Shown here piece by piece: positions 1-10,614 of a DNA stretch of 64,000 nucleotides. Numbering within the stretch: position 1 is the first letter of the stretch; each line of letters starts with the position of its first letter. Made by a program: the position numbers and the translations under genes. The stretch lies in NCBI RefSeq assembly GCF_016653465.1, contig NZ_NHSQ01000113.1, positions 21,664 through 85,663 of the forward strand, in the 5' to 3' direction. The stretch comes from Thiocystis minor (lineage in GTDB: Bacteria > Pseudomonadota > Gammaproteobacteria > Chromatiales > Chromatiaceae). The notes beneath the pieces are model-generated. The model had not been told where the DNA came from, made no database searches, and worked only from the letters and a program-made list of their open reading frames with translations.

Positions 1-74
1 TCGATGGCTCCAAAACCTGTTCGAGCGACGCGCGCGAACACTTGTATTCGTTCTCTCTCATGAGGTTCCTGACC

Positions 75-299
75 ATGGGTTTTTCCGGCATCGGTTTCTG
101 GGAGTTGCTATTGATTCTGGTCGTGGTGCTGCTCCTGTTCGGGTCCAAACGGTTACCGGCCATCGCCTCGGATCTGGGCGTGGCCATCCGGGATTTCCGG
201 CGATCCGTCTCCAGTGGCGTGCTTGCGGGAGCGGATGAGCCCCCCTCGGGGAGAGACCAACCCCAGGATGTGCATGCGCCGTCTGACCGCTCGACGTGA
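75..299 (+). CDS. tatA: Sec-independent translocase TatA/TatE-type subunit
   Basis: Small single-span membrane protein of about 74 residues. It starts GFSGIGFWELLLILVVVLLL, then FGSKRLP, an amphipathic helix (IASDLGVAIRDFRRSV) and a hydrophilic tail. This order (short periplasmic N-terminus, one transmembrane helix, FG hinge, amphipathic helix) is the TatA/E hallmark; TatA oligomers form the pore for folded proteins with twin-arginine signals. An upstream in-frame TTG at 42 exists, but the ATG at 75 has TGAGG nine bases upstream and gives the family N-terminus. The stop overlaps the GTG proposed for apbE (GTGA). No tatB or tatC follows, so this is an isolated tatA-like gene, or its partners lie left of the window. 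Confidence 0.85.
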   Translation: MGFSGIGFWELLLILVVVLLLFGSKRLPAIASDLGVAIRDFRRSVSSGVLAGADEPPSGRDQPQDVHAPSDRST

Positions 300-1393
300 A
301 CACGGCGAAACAGACTCAGGCGATGAAGATTTTCCGTACAGTCATGAAAAGTCCCCGCCGATCCGAATCCTGGATTCTGCCTGCGATCACCGTATTCGCC
401 CTTCTGCTCACCGGCTGCGGCGAGCGCACGGCGCCTTTGATCGAGATCGAAGGCCCCACGATGGGCACCTATTACGCGGTCAAGGTCGCCCGCCCGCCCG
501 TTGGCATGACCGCCGAGACGCTAAAGCGCCAGGTCGAGTCGGCGCTCAACGAAGTGATCGCCGAAATCTCGACCTATGAGCCAACCTCCGAGTTATCGCG
601 CCTCAACCGCAACCCCAGCACCGATTGGATTTCCCTCTCGCCCAACCTCCACGCGGTGATCGCCGAAGGCCAGCGCATCGCTGCCTTGACCGATGGCGCG
701 TTCGACATCACGATCGGGCCGCTGGTCAACCTCTGGGGCTTCGGTCCCGAGGCACGCCCGGAGGCGCTACCGACCGAGACGGAGATCCAGGCCGCCCAAG
801 CGCGTGTCGGCTGGCGCAAGCTGGAACTGCGCGCAGCGCCACCGGCCGTTCGCAAGGCACGGGGCGATCTCTACATCGATCTTTCGGCACTCGGCGAAGG
901 GGTCGGCGCCGACCGGGTATCGGCCGGGCTGGACACGGCTGGCGCGAGCCATTACATGATCGCAGTGGCCGGCACCATCCGCGCCAAGGGACGCAATGCC
1001 AAGAACCAGCCCTGGGCCATTGCGATCGAGGAACCGCTACCGGACCAACGCACCGTTCACCGCATCGTCCCCGTCTCCGACCGCGCCATTTCGACCTCGG
1101 GCGACTATCGCAACTTCTTCGTGAAGGACGGCAAACGCTATTCTCACGAGATCGATCCCAGTACCGGTGCGCCGATCGAACGCAACCTGGGTTCGGCCAC
1201 GGTAGTCGGTGACCGTGCGATGGTCGTCGACGGTCTGGCGACCGCCTTCATGGTCCTCGGAGAGACGCGGGGGCCAGCGCTCGCGACCTCCCAGGGATTG
1301 GCGGCCTATTTCATCGTTCGCGAGGGGGACACGCTGCGCGGCTTCGGCAGCCCGGCCTTCGAGGACGATCTGGCGCGGAGCCATCAGCCGTGA
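296..1393 (+). CDS. apbE: FAD:protein FMN transferase ApbE (lipoprotein)
   Basis: ApbE attaches FMN covalently to a threonine of Rnf/Nqr-type membrane subunits, acting at the periplasmic face. A lipoprotein signal is visible (ITVFALLLTGC, lipobox LTGC). Next come GPTMGTYYAVKV, the flavin-site block DGAFDITIGPLVNLWGFG, YIDLSALGEGVGADRV and the C-terminal block STSGDYRNFF with HEIDPSTGAPI. Length (365 aa) is normal for the family. The GTG at 296 overlaps the tatA stop; ATGs at 323 and 344 would shorten only the cytoplasmic n-region. The stop overlaps the trkA GTG, so translation is probably coupled. The flavoprotein target is not in the window. Confidence 0.9.
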   Translation: MNTAKQTQAMKIFRTVMKSPRRSESWILPAITVFALLLTGCGERTAPLIEIEGPTMGTYYAVKVARPPVGMTAETLKRQVESALNEVIAEISTYEPTSELSRLNRNPSTDWISLSPNLHAVIAEGQRIAALTDGAFDITIGPLVNLWGFGPEARPEALPTETEIQAAQARVGWRKLELRAAPPAVRKARGDLYIDLSALGEGVGADRVSAGLDTAGASHYMIAVAGTIRAKGRNAKNQPWAIAIEEPLPDQRTVHRIVPVSDRAISTSGDYRNFFVKDGKRYSHEIDPSTGAPIERNLGSATVVGDRAMVVDGLATAFMVLGETRGPALATSQGLAAYFIVREGDTLRGFGSPAFEDDLARSHQP

Positions 1394-2799
1394 AGATCAT
1401 CATTCTGGGCGCCGGTCAGGTCGGCGCGTCGGTGGCCGAGAGCCTGGTCTCCGAGGCCAACGAAATCACCGTCATCGACACCGACATCCGGCGTCTGCGC
1501 CAATTGCAGGATCGCCTGGATCTGCGCACCGTGGCGGGGAACGCGGCGCTGCCCTCGGTGCTACGCCAGGCCGGGGCCGAGGATACCGACCTGCTGATCG
1601 CCGTCACCCAGAGCGATCAGACAAATCTCTGCGCCTGCCGCACCGCCGACACCCTGTTCAAGATCCCGACCAAGATCGCGCGGCTGCGCTCGGCCGACTA
1701 CAACGAACATCCCGAACTGCTGGATAGCAAGAATTTTGCGGTGGACTTCAGCATCTGCCCGGAGCAGATCGTCACTGACTATCTGCTGAAACTCATCGAG
1801 TTTCCCGAGGCGCTGCAGGTGCTGAAATTCGCCGACGGACTGGTCAGCCTGGTCGCGACGCGCGCTGTGGCGGGCGGCCCGCTGGTCGGGCATCCCGTCA
1901 GCGATCTGCGCCGGCACATGCCAAAGATCGACGCCCGGATCGCCGCCATCTATCGTCGGGATCAACCGCTCGCGCCCGATGGCGACACCCTGATCGAGAC
2001 GGGCGACGAGGTCTTTTATCTAGCGGCCACCCAGAACATCCGTCAGGTCATGAGCGAACTGCGCCGCCGCGACCAGCCGACGCGACGGATCATGATCGCG
2101 GGCGGCGGCAACATCGGCTCCCGGCTGGCGGGCGTCGCGCAGGAGCGCTATCAGGTCAAGCTCATCGAGGCCGATGAAGCGCGCGCCCGGGAACTCGGCG
2201 CCACCCTGACGAATACGCTGGTCTTGCACGGGGACACCACGGACGAGACCCTGCTCGCCGCCGAGAACATCGACGACATGGACGTTTTCCTGGCACTGAC
2301 CAACGACGACGAGAACAACATCCTGGCGTCCCTGCTGGCCAAGAGTCTCGGCGCGCGCCGCGTGCTGGCCCTGATCAACCGGCGCGCCTACGCGGATCTG
2401 CTCCAGGCCGATCGCATCGATATCGCCATCTCGCCGGCCCAGATCTCCATCGGGTCATTGCTCGCGCATGTGCGCCGCGGCGACGTGGCGGCTGTGCACA
2501 GTCTGCGCCGCGGGGCGGCGGAGGCGCTGGAATTCGTGGTTCATGGCGACCCCACCACGTCCAAGGTCATCGGTCGGCGGATCGATGAGCTGGAGCTTCC
2601 CCAAGGCGCCAGCATCGGGGCCATCGTGCGCGGGGTCAGCCGCGACAGCCCCGGTGCCAGCCTGCGTCTCGGGCAGGTGCTGATCGCCCATCATGACACC
2701 CTCATCGAACCCGAGGATCATGTCATCCTCTTCCTGGCGAGCAAGGAGCTGGTGCCCAAGGTCGAACGCTATTTCCAGGTCGGTCTGGCCTTTTTCTGA
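1390..2799 (+). CDS. trkA: Trk potassium uptake NAD-binding regulator TrkA
   Basis: Peripheral cytoplasmic subunit that binds nucleotide and gates the TrkH potassium channel. Two RCK modules are visible. The first Rossmann fold begins at residue 1 (MKIIILGAGQVGASVAESL, with acidic VIDTD). The second begins near residue 235 (IMIAGGGNIGSRLAGV, with LIEAD). Each is followed by an RCK_C segment, the last ending VPKVERYFQVG. Length of 469 aa is typical. The GTG start overlaps the apbE stop, and its own TGA overlaps the trkH ATG (ATGA), a tight trkA-trkH translational couple. Confidence 0.95.
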   Translation: MKIIILGAGQVGASVAESLVSEANEITVIDTDIRRLRQLQDRLDLRTVAGNAALPSVLRQAGAEDTDLLIAVTQSDQTNLCACRTADTLFKIPTKIARLRSADYNEHPELLDSKNFAVDFSICPEQIVTDYLLKLIEFPEALQVLKFADGLVSLVATRAVAGGPLVGHPVSDLRRHMPKIDARIAAIYRRDQPLAPDGDTLIETGDEVFYLAATQNIRQVMSELRRRDQPTRRIMIAGGGNIGSRLAGVAQERYQVKLIEADEARARELGATLTNTLVLHGDTTDETLLAAENIDDMDVFLALTNDDENNILASLLAKSLGARRVLALINRRAYADLLQADRIDIAISPAQISIGSLLAHVRRGDVAAVHSLRRGAAEALEFVVHGDPTTSKVIGRRIDELELPQGASIGAIVRGVSRDSPGASLRLGQVLIAHHDTLIEPEDHVILFLASKELVPKVERYFQVGLAFF

Positions 2800-4253
2800 T
2801 GCACGCGCTGCTCTCGGTCCTGAATGTCCTCGGACACCTGTTGATGGTGTTCAGCGTGACCTATCTGCTGCCGATCGTCTGCGCGATCCTCTATCGCGAT
2901 GGCACCCTGCTCACCTTCGTCATCAGTCTGGCTGCTTGCGTGGCGGTGGGCGGCGCGCTCACGCTGGCGACTCGGCGTTATCGGAGGGAGCTGAAGGCGC
3001 GCGATGGCTTCATCCTGGTCACCCTGTCCTGGACCCTGATCTCGGCCATCGCCACCGTGCCGCTGATGCTGCACGAGCAACTCTCCTTCACCGATGCCTT
3101 CTTCGAGACGATGTCCGGCCTGACCACCACGGGCGCGACCGTCATGGTCGGGCTCGATACCGTCGCCCCCGCCATCAACCTCTGGCGGCATGCGATCAAT
3201 TGGCTGGGCGGCATGGGTATCATCGTGCTGGCGGTGGCTATCCTGCCGATGCTCGGTGTCGGCGGCATGCAGTTGTTTCGTGCCGAGGTGCCCGGCCCCA
3301 TCAAGGACGCCAAGCTCACCGCCCGCATCGCCGACACTGCGGCCGTGCTGTGGGTCATTTACCTGGTGCTCACCCTGGCCTGTATCCTCGGCTTGTGGCT
3401 GGCCGGCATGAGTTGGTTCGACGCCATCTGTCACGCCTTCGCGGCGCTCAGTCTGGGCGGCTTCTCGACCCGCGACGCCAGCGTCGGCGCCTTCGATTCG
3501 CCCGCCATCGAGGCGGTGCTGATCGGGTTCATGGTCCTGGCCGCGCTGAATTTCGCCACCCACTTCACCGTCTGGCGCGAGCGCAGTTTCCGGCCCTATT
3601 GGCGCGATGCGGAGGTCAAGGGGGTGCTATCCGTCCTGCTGGTCAGTTGTCTCGGTTGCGCGGCTTATCTCTGGCTCGGCGAGGTTTACGCCAGCTTCTG
3701 GACCGCCCTGCGCCATGTCAGTTTCAACCTCGTGTCGATCGCGACCGACTGCGGATTCGTCAGCACGGACTACGCCCTGTGGCCGACCTTCGTCCCCTTC
3801 TGGATGCTGTTTCTCTCCGCGATCACCGCCAGTTCCGGCTCGACCGGCGGCGGTATCAAGATGATCCGCACCCTGATCCTGATCCGCCAGAGCGGGCGCG
3901 AACTGACCCGGCTGCTGCATCCCGCCCTCGCGGCCCCGGTGACGGTCGGCGGAATGGCCGTCCCGAATAGCGTGGTCGTGGCCATCCTGGGCTTTATCTT
4001 TCTCTATTTCATGAGCATCGTGGCCATGACCTTCCTGCTCATCTTCGGCGGGCTGGACTTCATCTCCGCCTTCACGGCGGTCATTGCCTGCATCAACAAC
4101 GCCGGGCCGGGTCTGGGCGTGGTCGGACCGGCAACCAATTACGGCAGCCTCACCGATTTCGAAACCTGGGTCTTGAGCGTCACCATGCTGCTCGGGCGGC
4201 TCGAAGTCTTCTCGCTGCTGATCCTCTTTACGCCGATGTTCTGGCGGAAATAG
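2799..4253 (+). CDS. trkH: Trk potassium transporter membrane subunit TrkH
   Basis: Integral membrane potassium-translocating subunit (484 aa) with four membrane-pore-membrane repeats. Pore-loop segments are recognisable: FFETMSGLTTTGATVM, the region around AFAALSLGGFSTRDA, NLVSIATDCGFVSTD, and the last repeat with NNAGPGLGVVGPATNY. The conserved ASSGSTGGGIKMIRTLIL block is present. It works with TrkA, encoded immediately upstream with a 1-base overlap. No terminator hairpin is obvious in the 100 bases that follow. Confidence 0.95.
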   Translation: MHALLSVLNVLGHLLMVFSVTYLLPIVCAILYRDGTLLTFVISLAACVAVGGALTLATRRYRRELKARDGFILVTLSWTLISAIATVPLMLHEQLSFTDAFFETMSGLTTTGATVMVGLDTVAPAINLWRHAINWLGGMGIIVLAVAILPMLGVGGMQLFRAEVPGPIKDAKLTARIADTAAVLWVIYLVLTLACILGLWLAGMSWFDAICHAFAALSLGGFSTRDASVGAFDSPAIEAVLIGFMVLAALNFATHFTVWRERSFRPYWRDAEVKGVLSVLLVSCLGCAAYLWLGEVYASFWTALRHVSFNLVSIATDCGFVSTDYALWPTFVPFWMLFLSAITASSGSTGGGIKMIRTLILIRQSGRELTRLLHPALAAPVTVGGMAVPNSVVVAILGFIFLYFMSIVAMTFLLIFGGLDFISAFTAVIACINNAGPGLGVVGPATNYGSLTDFETWVLSVTMLLGRLEVFSLLILFTPMFWRK

Positions 4254-4354
4254 GCACTGACTTGATGGGGGCGGGCAAACCCGCGACGACAAATTTTTGA
4301 GGTCGCTTCGACTTGTGGCGATCCCCCAGTCCATTTGATTTTTCAGGAGGTTCC

Positions 4355-5746
4355 ATGCGGTTGTCCGAATTACTCCGAACCAAGATGATCAACGCGGGTC
4401 ACGACTTGCACGGTGGGGAACTGCGGCGGGTGCTCGGTCCCCTGGATCTCACCCTGCTCGGGATCGGCGCCATCATCGGGGCCGGGATCTTCGTGCTGAC
4501 GGGCGTCGCGGCGGCGACCCAGGCGGGCCCGGCCATCATCCTGTCCTATCTGGTCGCCGGCACCGCCTGCGCCTTCAGTGCCCTGGCCTATGCCGAACTA
4601 GCCGCGTCCGTGGGCGGTTGCGGGAGTGCTTACGGCTACAGCTACGCGGGACTCGGCGAGATCGTCGCCTGGATCATCGGCTGGGATCTGATCCTGGAAT
4701 ATGGCGTGGCGACCTCGGCGGTCGCGATCGGCTGGTCCGGCTATGTCAACAACGCCCTGACGGCGGTTGGGCTGGCCCTCCCGGAGCTGTTGACGAAGGG
4801 GCCGCTGGAGGGCGGGCTGGTGAATCTGCCGGCCGCGCTGATCGTGCTGATCCTGGCGGCGCTCCTGAGCTTCGGGGTGCGCGAGAGCGCGCGGTTCAAT
4901 GCGATCATGGTGGTGGTCAAGCTAATCGCCATCACGATTTTTATCCTGGTGGCGGCATCCCATGTCCAACCCGCCAACTGGAGTCCCTTTATGCCGTTCG
5001 GCTGGAACGGGGTCATGGGCGGCGCGGCGTTGATCTTTTTTGCCTATGTCGGCTTCGATGCCGTTTCGACCGCCGCCGAGGAAGCCCGCCATCCCCAGCG
5101 CGACCTGCCCATCGGGATTCTGGTTTCGCTTGGAGTCTGCACCCTGATCTACATTGTGGTCTCGGGGCTGCTCACGGCGGTCGTGGCCTATCCCAGCCTC
5201 AACGTCGGCTCCCCGGTCGCCGATGTGATGCTACGGCTCGGTTATCCCTGGGCTGCCGCACTGGTCGCGGCGGGAGCGATTGCCGGCCTGACCACGGTCA
5301 TGCTGGTGCTCTTTTATGGATTGACACGGGTCTTCCTTGCGATGTCGCGCGACGGGCTGCTACCCCCGCTCTTCGCGCGGGTGAACGCACGGACCCATAC
5401 CCCGATTCGGGTCATTGTGGTGAGCGGGTTGTTGATGGCGGCGGTCGCGGGCTTGACACCCATCGGCGAGGTCGCCGAACTGGTCAACATCGGCACCCTT
5501 GCCGCCTTCTTCCTGGTCTGCATTGGCGTGGTCAGCCTGCGCGCGACGCATCCCGATTTGCCGCGCCCTTTCAAGACCCCCTGGTCGCCAGTCGTTCCCC
5601 TGCTTGGCGCGATCTCCTGCCTTTATCTGATGCTGAATCTGCCACTCGTGACTTGGCTGCGTTTCGGGTTGTGGCTGGCGCTGGGGCTAGTGATCTATTT
5701 CATGTATTCGCGCCACCACAGCGCCTTGGCGGCCGTCGAATCGTGA
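4355..5746 (+). CDS. APC-family amino acid permease, probably cationic amino acid type
   Basis: About 463 aa with 12 predicted membrane spans. The N-terminal LGPLDLTLLGIGAIIGAGIFVLTG matches the first span and consensus of the cationic amino acid transporter (CAT/YfnA-like) branch, and FFAYVGFDAVSTAAEEARHPQRDLPIG is the typical span 6-7 loop. The start at 4355 is fixed by a perfect AGGAGG at 4345-4350; the upstream extension from 4313 is not convincing. The substrate cannot be read from sequence. An arginine or lysine substrate would be interesting because of the cyanophycin-type genes 11 kb downstream, but that link is inference. Confidence 0.85.
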   Translation: MRLSELLRTKMINAGHDLHGGELRRVLGPLDLTLLGIGAIIGAGIFVLTGVAAATQAGPAIILSYLVAGTACAFSALAYAELAASVGGCGSAYGYSYAGLGEIVAWIIGWDLILEYGVATSAVAIGWSGYVNNALTAVGLALPELLTKGPLEGGLVNLPAALIVLILAALLSFGVRESARFNAIMVVVKLIAITIFILVAASHVQPANWSPFMPFGWNGVMGGAALIFFAYVGFDAVSTAAEEARHPQRDLPIGILVSLGVCTLIYIVVSGLLTAVVAYPSLNVGSPVADVMLRLGYPWAAALVAAGAIAGLTTVMLVLFYGLTRVFLAMSRDGLLPPLFARVNARTHTPIRVIVVSGLLMAAVAGLTPIGEVAELVNIGTLAAFFLVCIGVVSLRATHPDLPRPFKTPWSPVVPLLGAISCLYLMLNLPLVTWLRFGLWLALGLVIYFMYSRHHSALAAVES

Positions 5747-5857
5747 ACAGAGGATCTCTGGCGAGATGTCATGGTCGGGCCGGAGAACGAGTACGGCAAT
5801 TTTCTTGGGCTGATCATGGTCATCGCGAGACGATGACCAGAATCCGGCGCCTGACGG

Positions 5858-7687
5858 TCAAACCTCAGCCGGCGTGATCTCCAGCAGCACCTCATCCGGA
5901 TTCACCGCATCGCCCTTGATGACGAACACCGCCGTCACCGTCCCGGCGATGGGGGCCTGGATCTCGGTCTCCATCTTCATCGCCTCGGTGATCAGCACCG
6001 GCTGACCGGCCGTGACCGTATCGCCTTCCTTCACCAGCACGTCGACGATGTTACCGGGCATCGAGGTGGCGACATGGCCGGGCTGGGTGGGTTTGGGCCG
6101 TTTGCCGGCGATGGCCTTCTTGACCGCGCCCTGGGCGCCGCCCGTCAACACCAGTTCGTCGAGCGTCTCGACCACCACCTCTTCCGGAATGCCGTCGATC
6201 GCGAAATAGAAATGACGCTCGTCCTGGCTCTTATGACCCGTGCCCGTCACCTTGACGTGATAGGTCTCGCCATGGACGGCGATGTTGAACTCGGTGGGCG
6301 CGGTGCGGGGACCGGTGCTGCTGGGCAGCGGCTCCAGAGGTTCCGGGTGCAGGGTGCCGGCGGCGCGGTGTTCCAGGAAGGCGCGCCCGATTTCAGGGAA
6401 CATGGCATAGGTCAGGGCGTCCTCCTCCGAGGTCGCGAGTTCGCCGATCTCGTGGCGGAGTCGCTCCATCTCCGGTGTCAACAGGTCGGCCGGGCGGCAG
6501 TCGATCAGATCCTCGTTGCCGATGGCCTGCTGTTGCAGGGTCGGGTTGATCGCGCCCGGTGCGCGTCCGTAGCGCCCCTGAAGATAGAGCTTCACCTCGT
6601 TGGTGATGGTCTGATAACGCTTGTCGGTCAGGACGTTGAGCACCGCCTGGGTGCCGACGATCTGCGAGGTCGGGGTCACCAGCGGCGGATAGCCGAGATC
6701 CTTGCGCACCCGCGGGATCTCTTCGAGCACCGCGTTCATGCGCTCCAGTGAATTCTGTTCCTTCAACTGGTTGGCCAGATTGGAGATCATGCCGCCGGGC
6801 ACCTGGTTGACCTGGACGCGGGTATCCACGCCCGTAAACTCGCTCTCGAACTGATGGTATTTTTTGCGCACCTGATAGAAGTACATGCCAACTTCCTGGA
6901 TCGCCTCCAGGTCCAGACCGGTGTCGTACTCGGTGCCGCGCAGTGCCGCGACCAGGCTCTCGGTGGGCGGGTGCGAGGTGCCGCCAGCCATCGATGAAAT
7001 GGCGGTATCCAGGGTGTCGCAGCCATTCTCGATTGCCTTCAGGTGGCACATATCGGCCAGACCGGAGGTGGCGTGCGAGTGCAGATGCAACGGCAGGTCG
7101 ACGCTATCCTTCAACGCCTTCACCAGCTCGGCGGTGACATAGGGCGTCAGCAGCCCCGCCATGTCCTTGAGGGCGATGGAGTCGCACCCCATGGCCGCCA
7201 GTTCCTTCCCCAACTGGACGAAACCGGCCACGGTGTGAACCGGACTGACCGTGTAGCAGATGGTCCCCTGAGCATGCTTGCCGGCGGCCTTGGTCGCCTC
7301 GATCGCGGTCTTGAGATTACGCGGATCGTTGAGTGCATCGAAGATGCGGAACACATCCATGCCGTTCTGGGCGGCACGGGCCACGAAGGCGCGCACGACA
7401 TCATCGGAATAATGCCGGTAGCCAAGCAGATTCTGGCCGCGCAGCAGCATCTGCAGGCGCGTCTTCGGCAGTGCCTCGCGCAGTTGGCGCAGACGCTCCC
7501 AGGGGTCTTCTTTCAGGAAGCGCACGCAGGCGTCGAAGGTCGCGCCGCCCCAGCATTCCAGCGACCAGTAGCCGATGGCGTCCAGCTTGGGACAGATCGG
7601 CAGCATGTCCTCGGTGCGCAGGCGCGTCGCGAACAATGACTGGTGGGCGTCGCGCAGGACGACGTCGGTGATGTTGATCTTTGGCAT
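5858..7687 (-). CDS. oadA: Carboxyltransferase/biotin carrier subunit (pyruvate carboxylase subunit B or oxaloacetate decarboxylase alpha)
   Basis: 609 aa. An N-terminal HMGL-like carboxyltransferase TIM barrel starts ITDVVLRDAHQSLFATRLRT, with metal-ligand region LHLHSHATSGLADMCHLKAI. A conserved carboxylase domain and a C-terminal biotinyl domain follow, with target lysine in ITEAMKMETEIQAPI. No oxaloacetate decarboxylase beta or gamma membrane subunits are nearby, and a biotin carboxylase lies upstream on the same strand. A two-subunit pyruvate carboxylase is therefore the likelier role than a sodium pump. The 13 bases upstream of the ATG contain no Shine-Dalgarno sequence because the 7700-7748 heptamer array abuts the start, so translation may rely on coupling. 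Confidence 0.9.
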   Translation of the reverse strand: MPKINITDVVLRDAHQSLFATRLRTEDMLPICPKLDAIGYWSLECWGGATFDACVRFLKEDPWERLRQLREALPKTRLQMLLRGQNLLGYRHYSDDVVRAFVARAAQNGMDVFRIFDALNDPRNLKTAIEATKAAGKHAQGTICYTVSPVHTVAGFVQLGKELAAMGCDSIALKDMAGLLTPYVTAELVKALKDSVDLPLHLHSHATSGLADMCHLKAIENGCDTLDTAISSMAGGTSHPPTESLVAALRGTEYDTGLDLEAIQEVGMYFYQVRKKYHQFESEFTGVDTRVQVNQVPGGMISNLANQLKEQNSLERMNAVLEEIPRVRKDLGYPPLVTPTSQIVGTQAVLNVLTDKRYQTITNEVKLYLQGRYGRAPGAINPTLQQQAIGNEDLIDCRPADLLTPEMERLRHEIGELATSEEDALTYAMFPEIGRAFLEHRAAGTLHPEPLEPLPSSTGPRTAPTEFNIAVHGETYHVKVTGTGHKSQDERHFYFAIDGIPEEVVVETLDELVLTGGAQGAVKKAIAGKRPKPTQPGHVATSMPGNIVDVLVKEGDTVTAGQPVLITEAMKMETEIQAPIAGTVTAVFVIKGDAVNPDEVLLEITPAEV

Positions 7688-7699
7688 ATTGTTAAGAAG

Positions 7700-7748
7700 T
7701 TGTCAGTTGTCAGTTGTCAGTTGTCAGTTGTCAGTTGTCAGTTGTCAG
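7700..7748. repeat. Heptamer tandem array, 7 perfect copies of TTGTCAG
   Basis: Seven uninterrupted TTGTCAG units are counted. The array overlaps the last codons and stop of the four-helix-bundle gene and ends 13 bases before the oadA start codon. With the array at 8124-8158 it brackets the four-helix-bundle gene. Confidence 0.97.
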
Positions 7749-8091
7749 CGAGCGTGTTGCGGAGGCTGACGAGCATGGCGGAAATCTCTCGTGTTTCAGA
7801 AACCCAGAGGCTTCCTGTGTGCTTTTCGATGTAGCCAATCTCAATTCCGATATAAATCTGGGTGCGCAGTTCACCACATGAGCCAAGGGCAATGTCGAGA
7901 TAGCGTTGCTGATCCTTGCTGGAGCGTCGTTCCATGCCCTCCGCGATATTGCTGGGGACGGAGAGTCCTGAGCGCGTGATCTGATCACGAAATCCAAAAT
8001 CACGTAAACCCACAAGCGTCTTGTACAGCTCGGTACTGAGCCGCGCGGATCGTTTCCAAACATCAAGATCCTCGAACCGTATCAAACCCAT
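7738..8091 (-). CDS. Four-helix-bundle protein (23S rRNA intervening-sequence / bAvd-like family)
   Basis: About 117 aa, with the family signature visible: FEDLDVWKRSARL, then DQITRSGLSVPSNIAEGMER and YLDIALGSCGELRTQI. The family is named from proteins encoded in 23S rRNA intervening sequences and is related to the accessory bAvd proteins of diversity-generating retroelements; most stand-alone copies have no known function. The start at 8091 gives the family N-terminus and is preceded by GGAAG; a longer reading frame to 8157 only translates the upstream heptamer array. The gene sits exactly between accC and oadA with a different heptamer array on each side, which looks like a cassette inserted into the operon. 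Confidence 0.85.
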   Translation of the reverse strand: MGLIRFEDLDVWKRSARLSTELYKTLVGLRDFGFRDQITRSGLSVPSNIAEGMERRSSKDQQRYLDIALGSCGELRTQIYIGIEIGYIEKHTGSLWVSETREISAMLVSLRNTLADN

Positions 8092-8123
8092 TGCATCGCT
8101 TCCGTCTTGTCCGCAGCATTTTC

Positions 8124-8158
8124 TGCCAACTGCCAACTGCCAACTGCCAACTGCCAAC
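8124..8158. repeat. Heptamer tandem array, 5 perfect copies of TGCCAAC
   Basis: Five uninterrupted TGCCAAC units (GTTGGCA on the minus strand) begin 3 bases after the accC stop codon. They precede the four-helix-bundle gene on its coding strand. The unit differs from that of the downstream array. Confidence 0.97.
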
Positions 8159-8161
8159 TAT

Positions 8162-9580
<1,419 letters not shown>

Positions 9581-9977
9581 CGGTTAGCCTCTGAAGCGGC
9601 CAGTTCACCGGCCGAAATCGTGGTCACGAGCAAGCTCGCGGTTTATGCTGCTATGCAGCAATATAGCCTAAGAGGAGGATGAAGCATAGCAATTGAGCAC
9701 GTGAAAATCAGGACGTCTTTCTCGGCAAGACCAACAGCGACGGTGGGTGCGCGGAACCGCTAAGGTTTAAGATATGCAGTTGCCCTTGGGCTCAACCTGA
9801 TGCGTCGCTTCGCTTTGGCACCAACGAAACTCGGAAACGGAGAAGATGCATCCAACCTTTTCCTGTCCCCCATGATGGCACCAGGCCAGCCGGCGGGATC
9901 GCCGCGCCAGCAACCGTGCGCCTTTAACGCCGCGACAGACCAAACATTGATTTTTTCGCAACCTTTGAGGCCACTCC
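9581..9977. other. Intergenic region between accC and the phosphate genes
   Basis: About 400 bases between divergent genes, less GC-rich than its surroundings in part. It should hold promoters for accC (left) and the DUF47-pit pair (right). I see no convincing -35/-10 pair, RNA gene or coding sequence; open frames crossing it lack family features or ribosome sites. Confidence 0.5.
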
Positions 9978-10604
9978 ATGTTCTCGCTTCAGACGATCTT
10001 CGGCAAAGGCAATCAGTTCTTTGGCTTGCTTGAGGAGGCCGCCACGGCGGCGGCTGACAGCACCACGGCGCTGTACCGGATGCTCTTGGAACGCGACCAA
10101 CCCCCGGCATTGGACGCCTTCCGGCTGGCTCGTCAGCGCGAGCGCGCGATTGCCGATCAGATCAACGAAGAGCTGGTCAACAGCTTCGTCACCGCGCTGG
10201 ATCGCGAGGATATCGAGGCGTTGAACTCCGCGTTGGTCCGCATTCCCAAGCAGGTAGAGCGGTTCGCCGAGCGTTACGCCCTGGCCACCCAGCTCCTGGA
10301 CGGGATCGATTTCGCCCCGCGCGCGGCCATGCTCGCGCAGGCGGCAACAGTGGTGGCGGAAATGGTCCGTCAGCTCCGCCGCATGAAGCTCGAAGAGATG
10401 AAGCATCTGAATGACCGTCTGCGCTCCATCGAGAGCGAGGCCGATCGGTTGATGCTCGAACTCTATCGCGACATCTACGCCGGGCACTTCGATGGTCAGC
10501 AGATGTTCCTGATCAAGGAATTTTTCGAGATCCTGGAGAAGGCCATCGATCGCTGCCGCGAGGCCGGTCTGGTCGCTTATCAGATCGTGCTCAAGAATAG
10601 CTGA
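9978..10604 (+). CDS. DUF47 / PhoU-like phosphate transport accessory protein
   Basis: 208 aa, all-helical, beginning FSLQTIFGKGNQFFGLLEEAA and ending EFFEILEKAIDRCREAGLVAYQIVLKNS, which is the DUF47 (Pit accessory protein) pattern; the family shares the PhoU helical fold. These proteins are nearly always encoded just upstream of a PitA-type transporter, as here (10 bases before the pit gene), and are thought to modulate low-affinity phosphate uptake. Charged helices rich in arginine and glutamate are visible; there is no membrane segment or signal peptide. Confidence 0.88.
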   Translation: MFSLQTIFGKGNQFFGLLEEAATAAADSTTALYRMLLERDQPPALDAFRLARQRERAIADQINEELVNSFVTALDREDIEALNSALVRIPKQVERFAERYALATQLLDGIDFAPRAAMLAQAATVVAEMVRQLRRMKLEEMKHLNDRLRSIESEADRLMLELYRDIYAGHFDGQQMFLIKEFFEILEKAIDRCREAGLVAYQIVLKNS

Positions 10605-10614
10605 GGAGACTGGT

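Noticed and set aside
7700..8158. Heptamer arrays as a CRISPR-like array
   Set aside because: Units are 7 bases with no spacers; they are simple tandem repeats.
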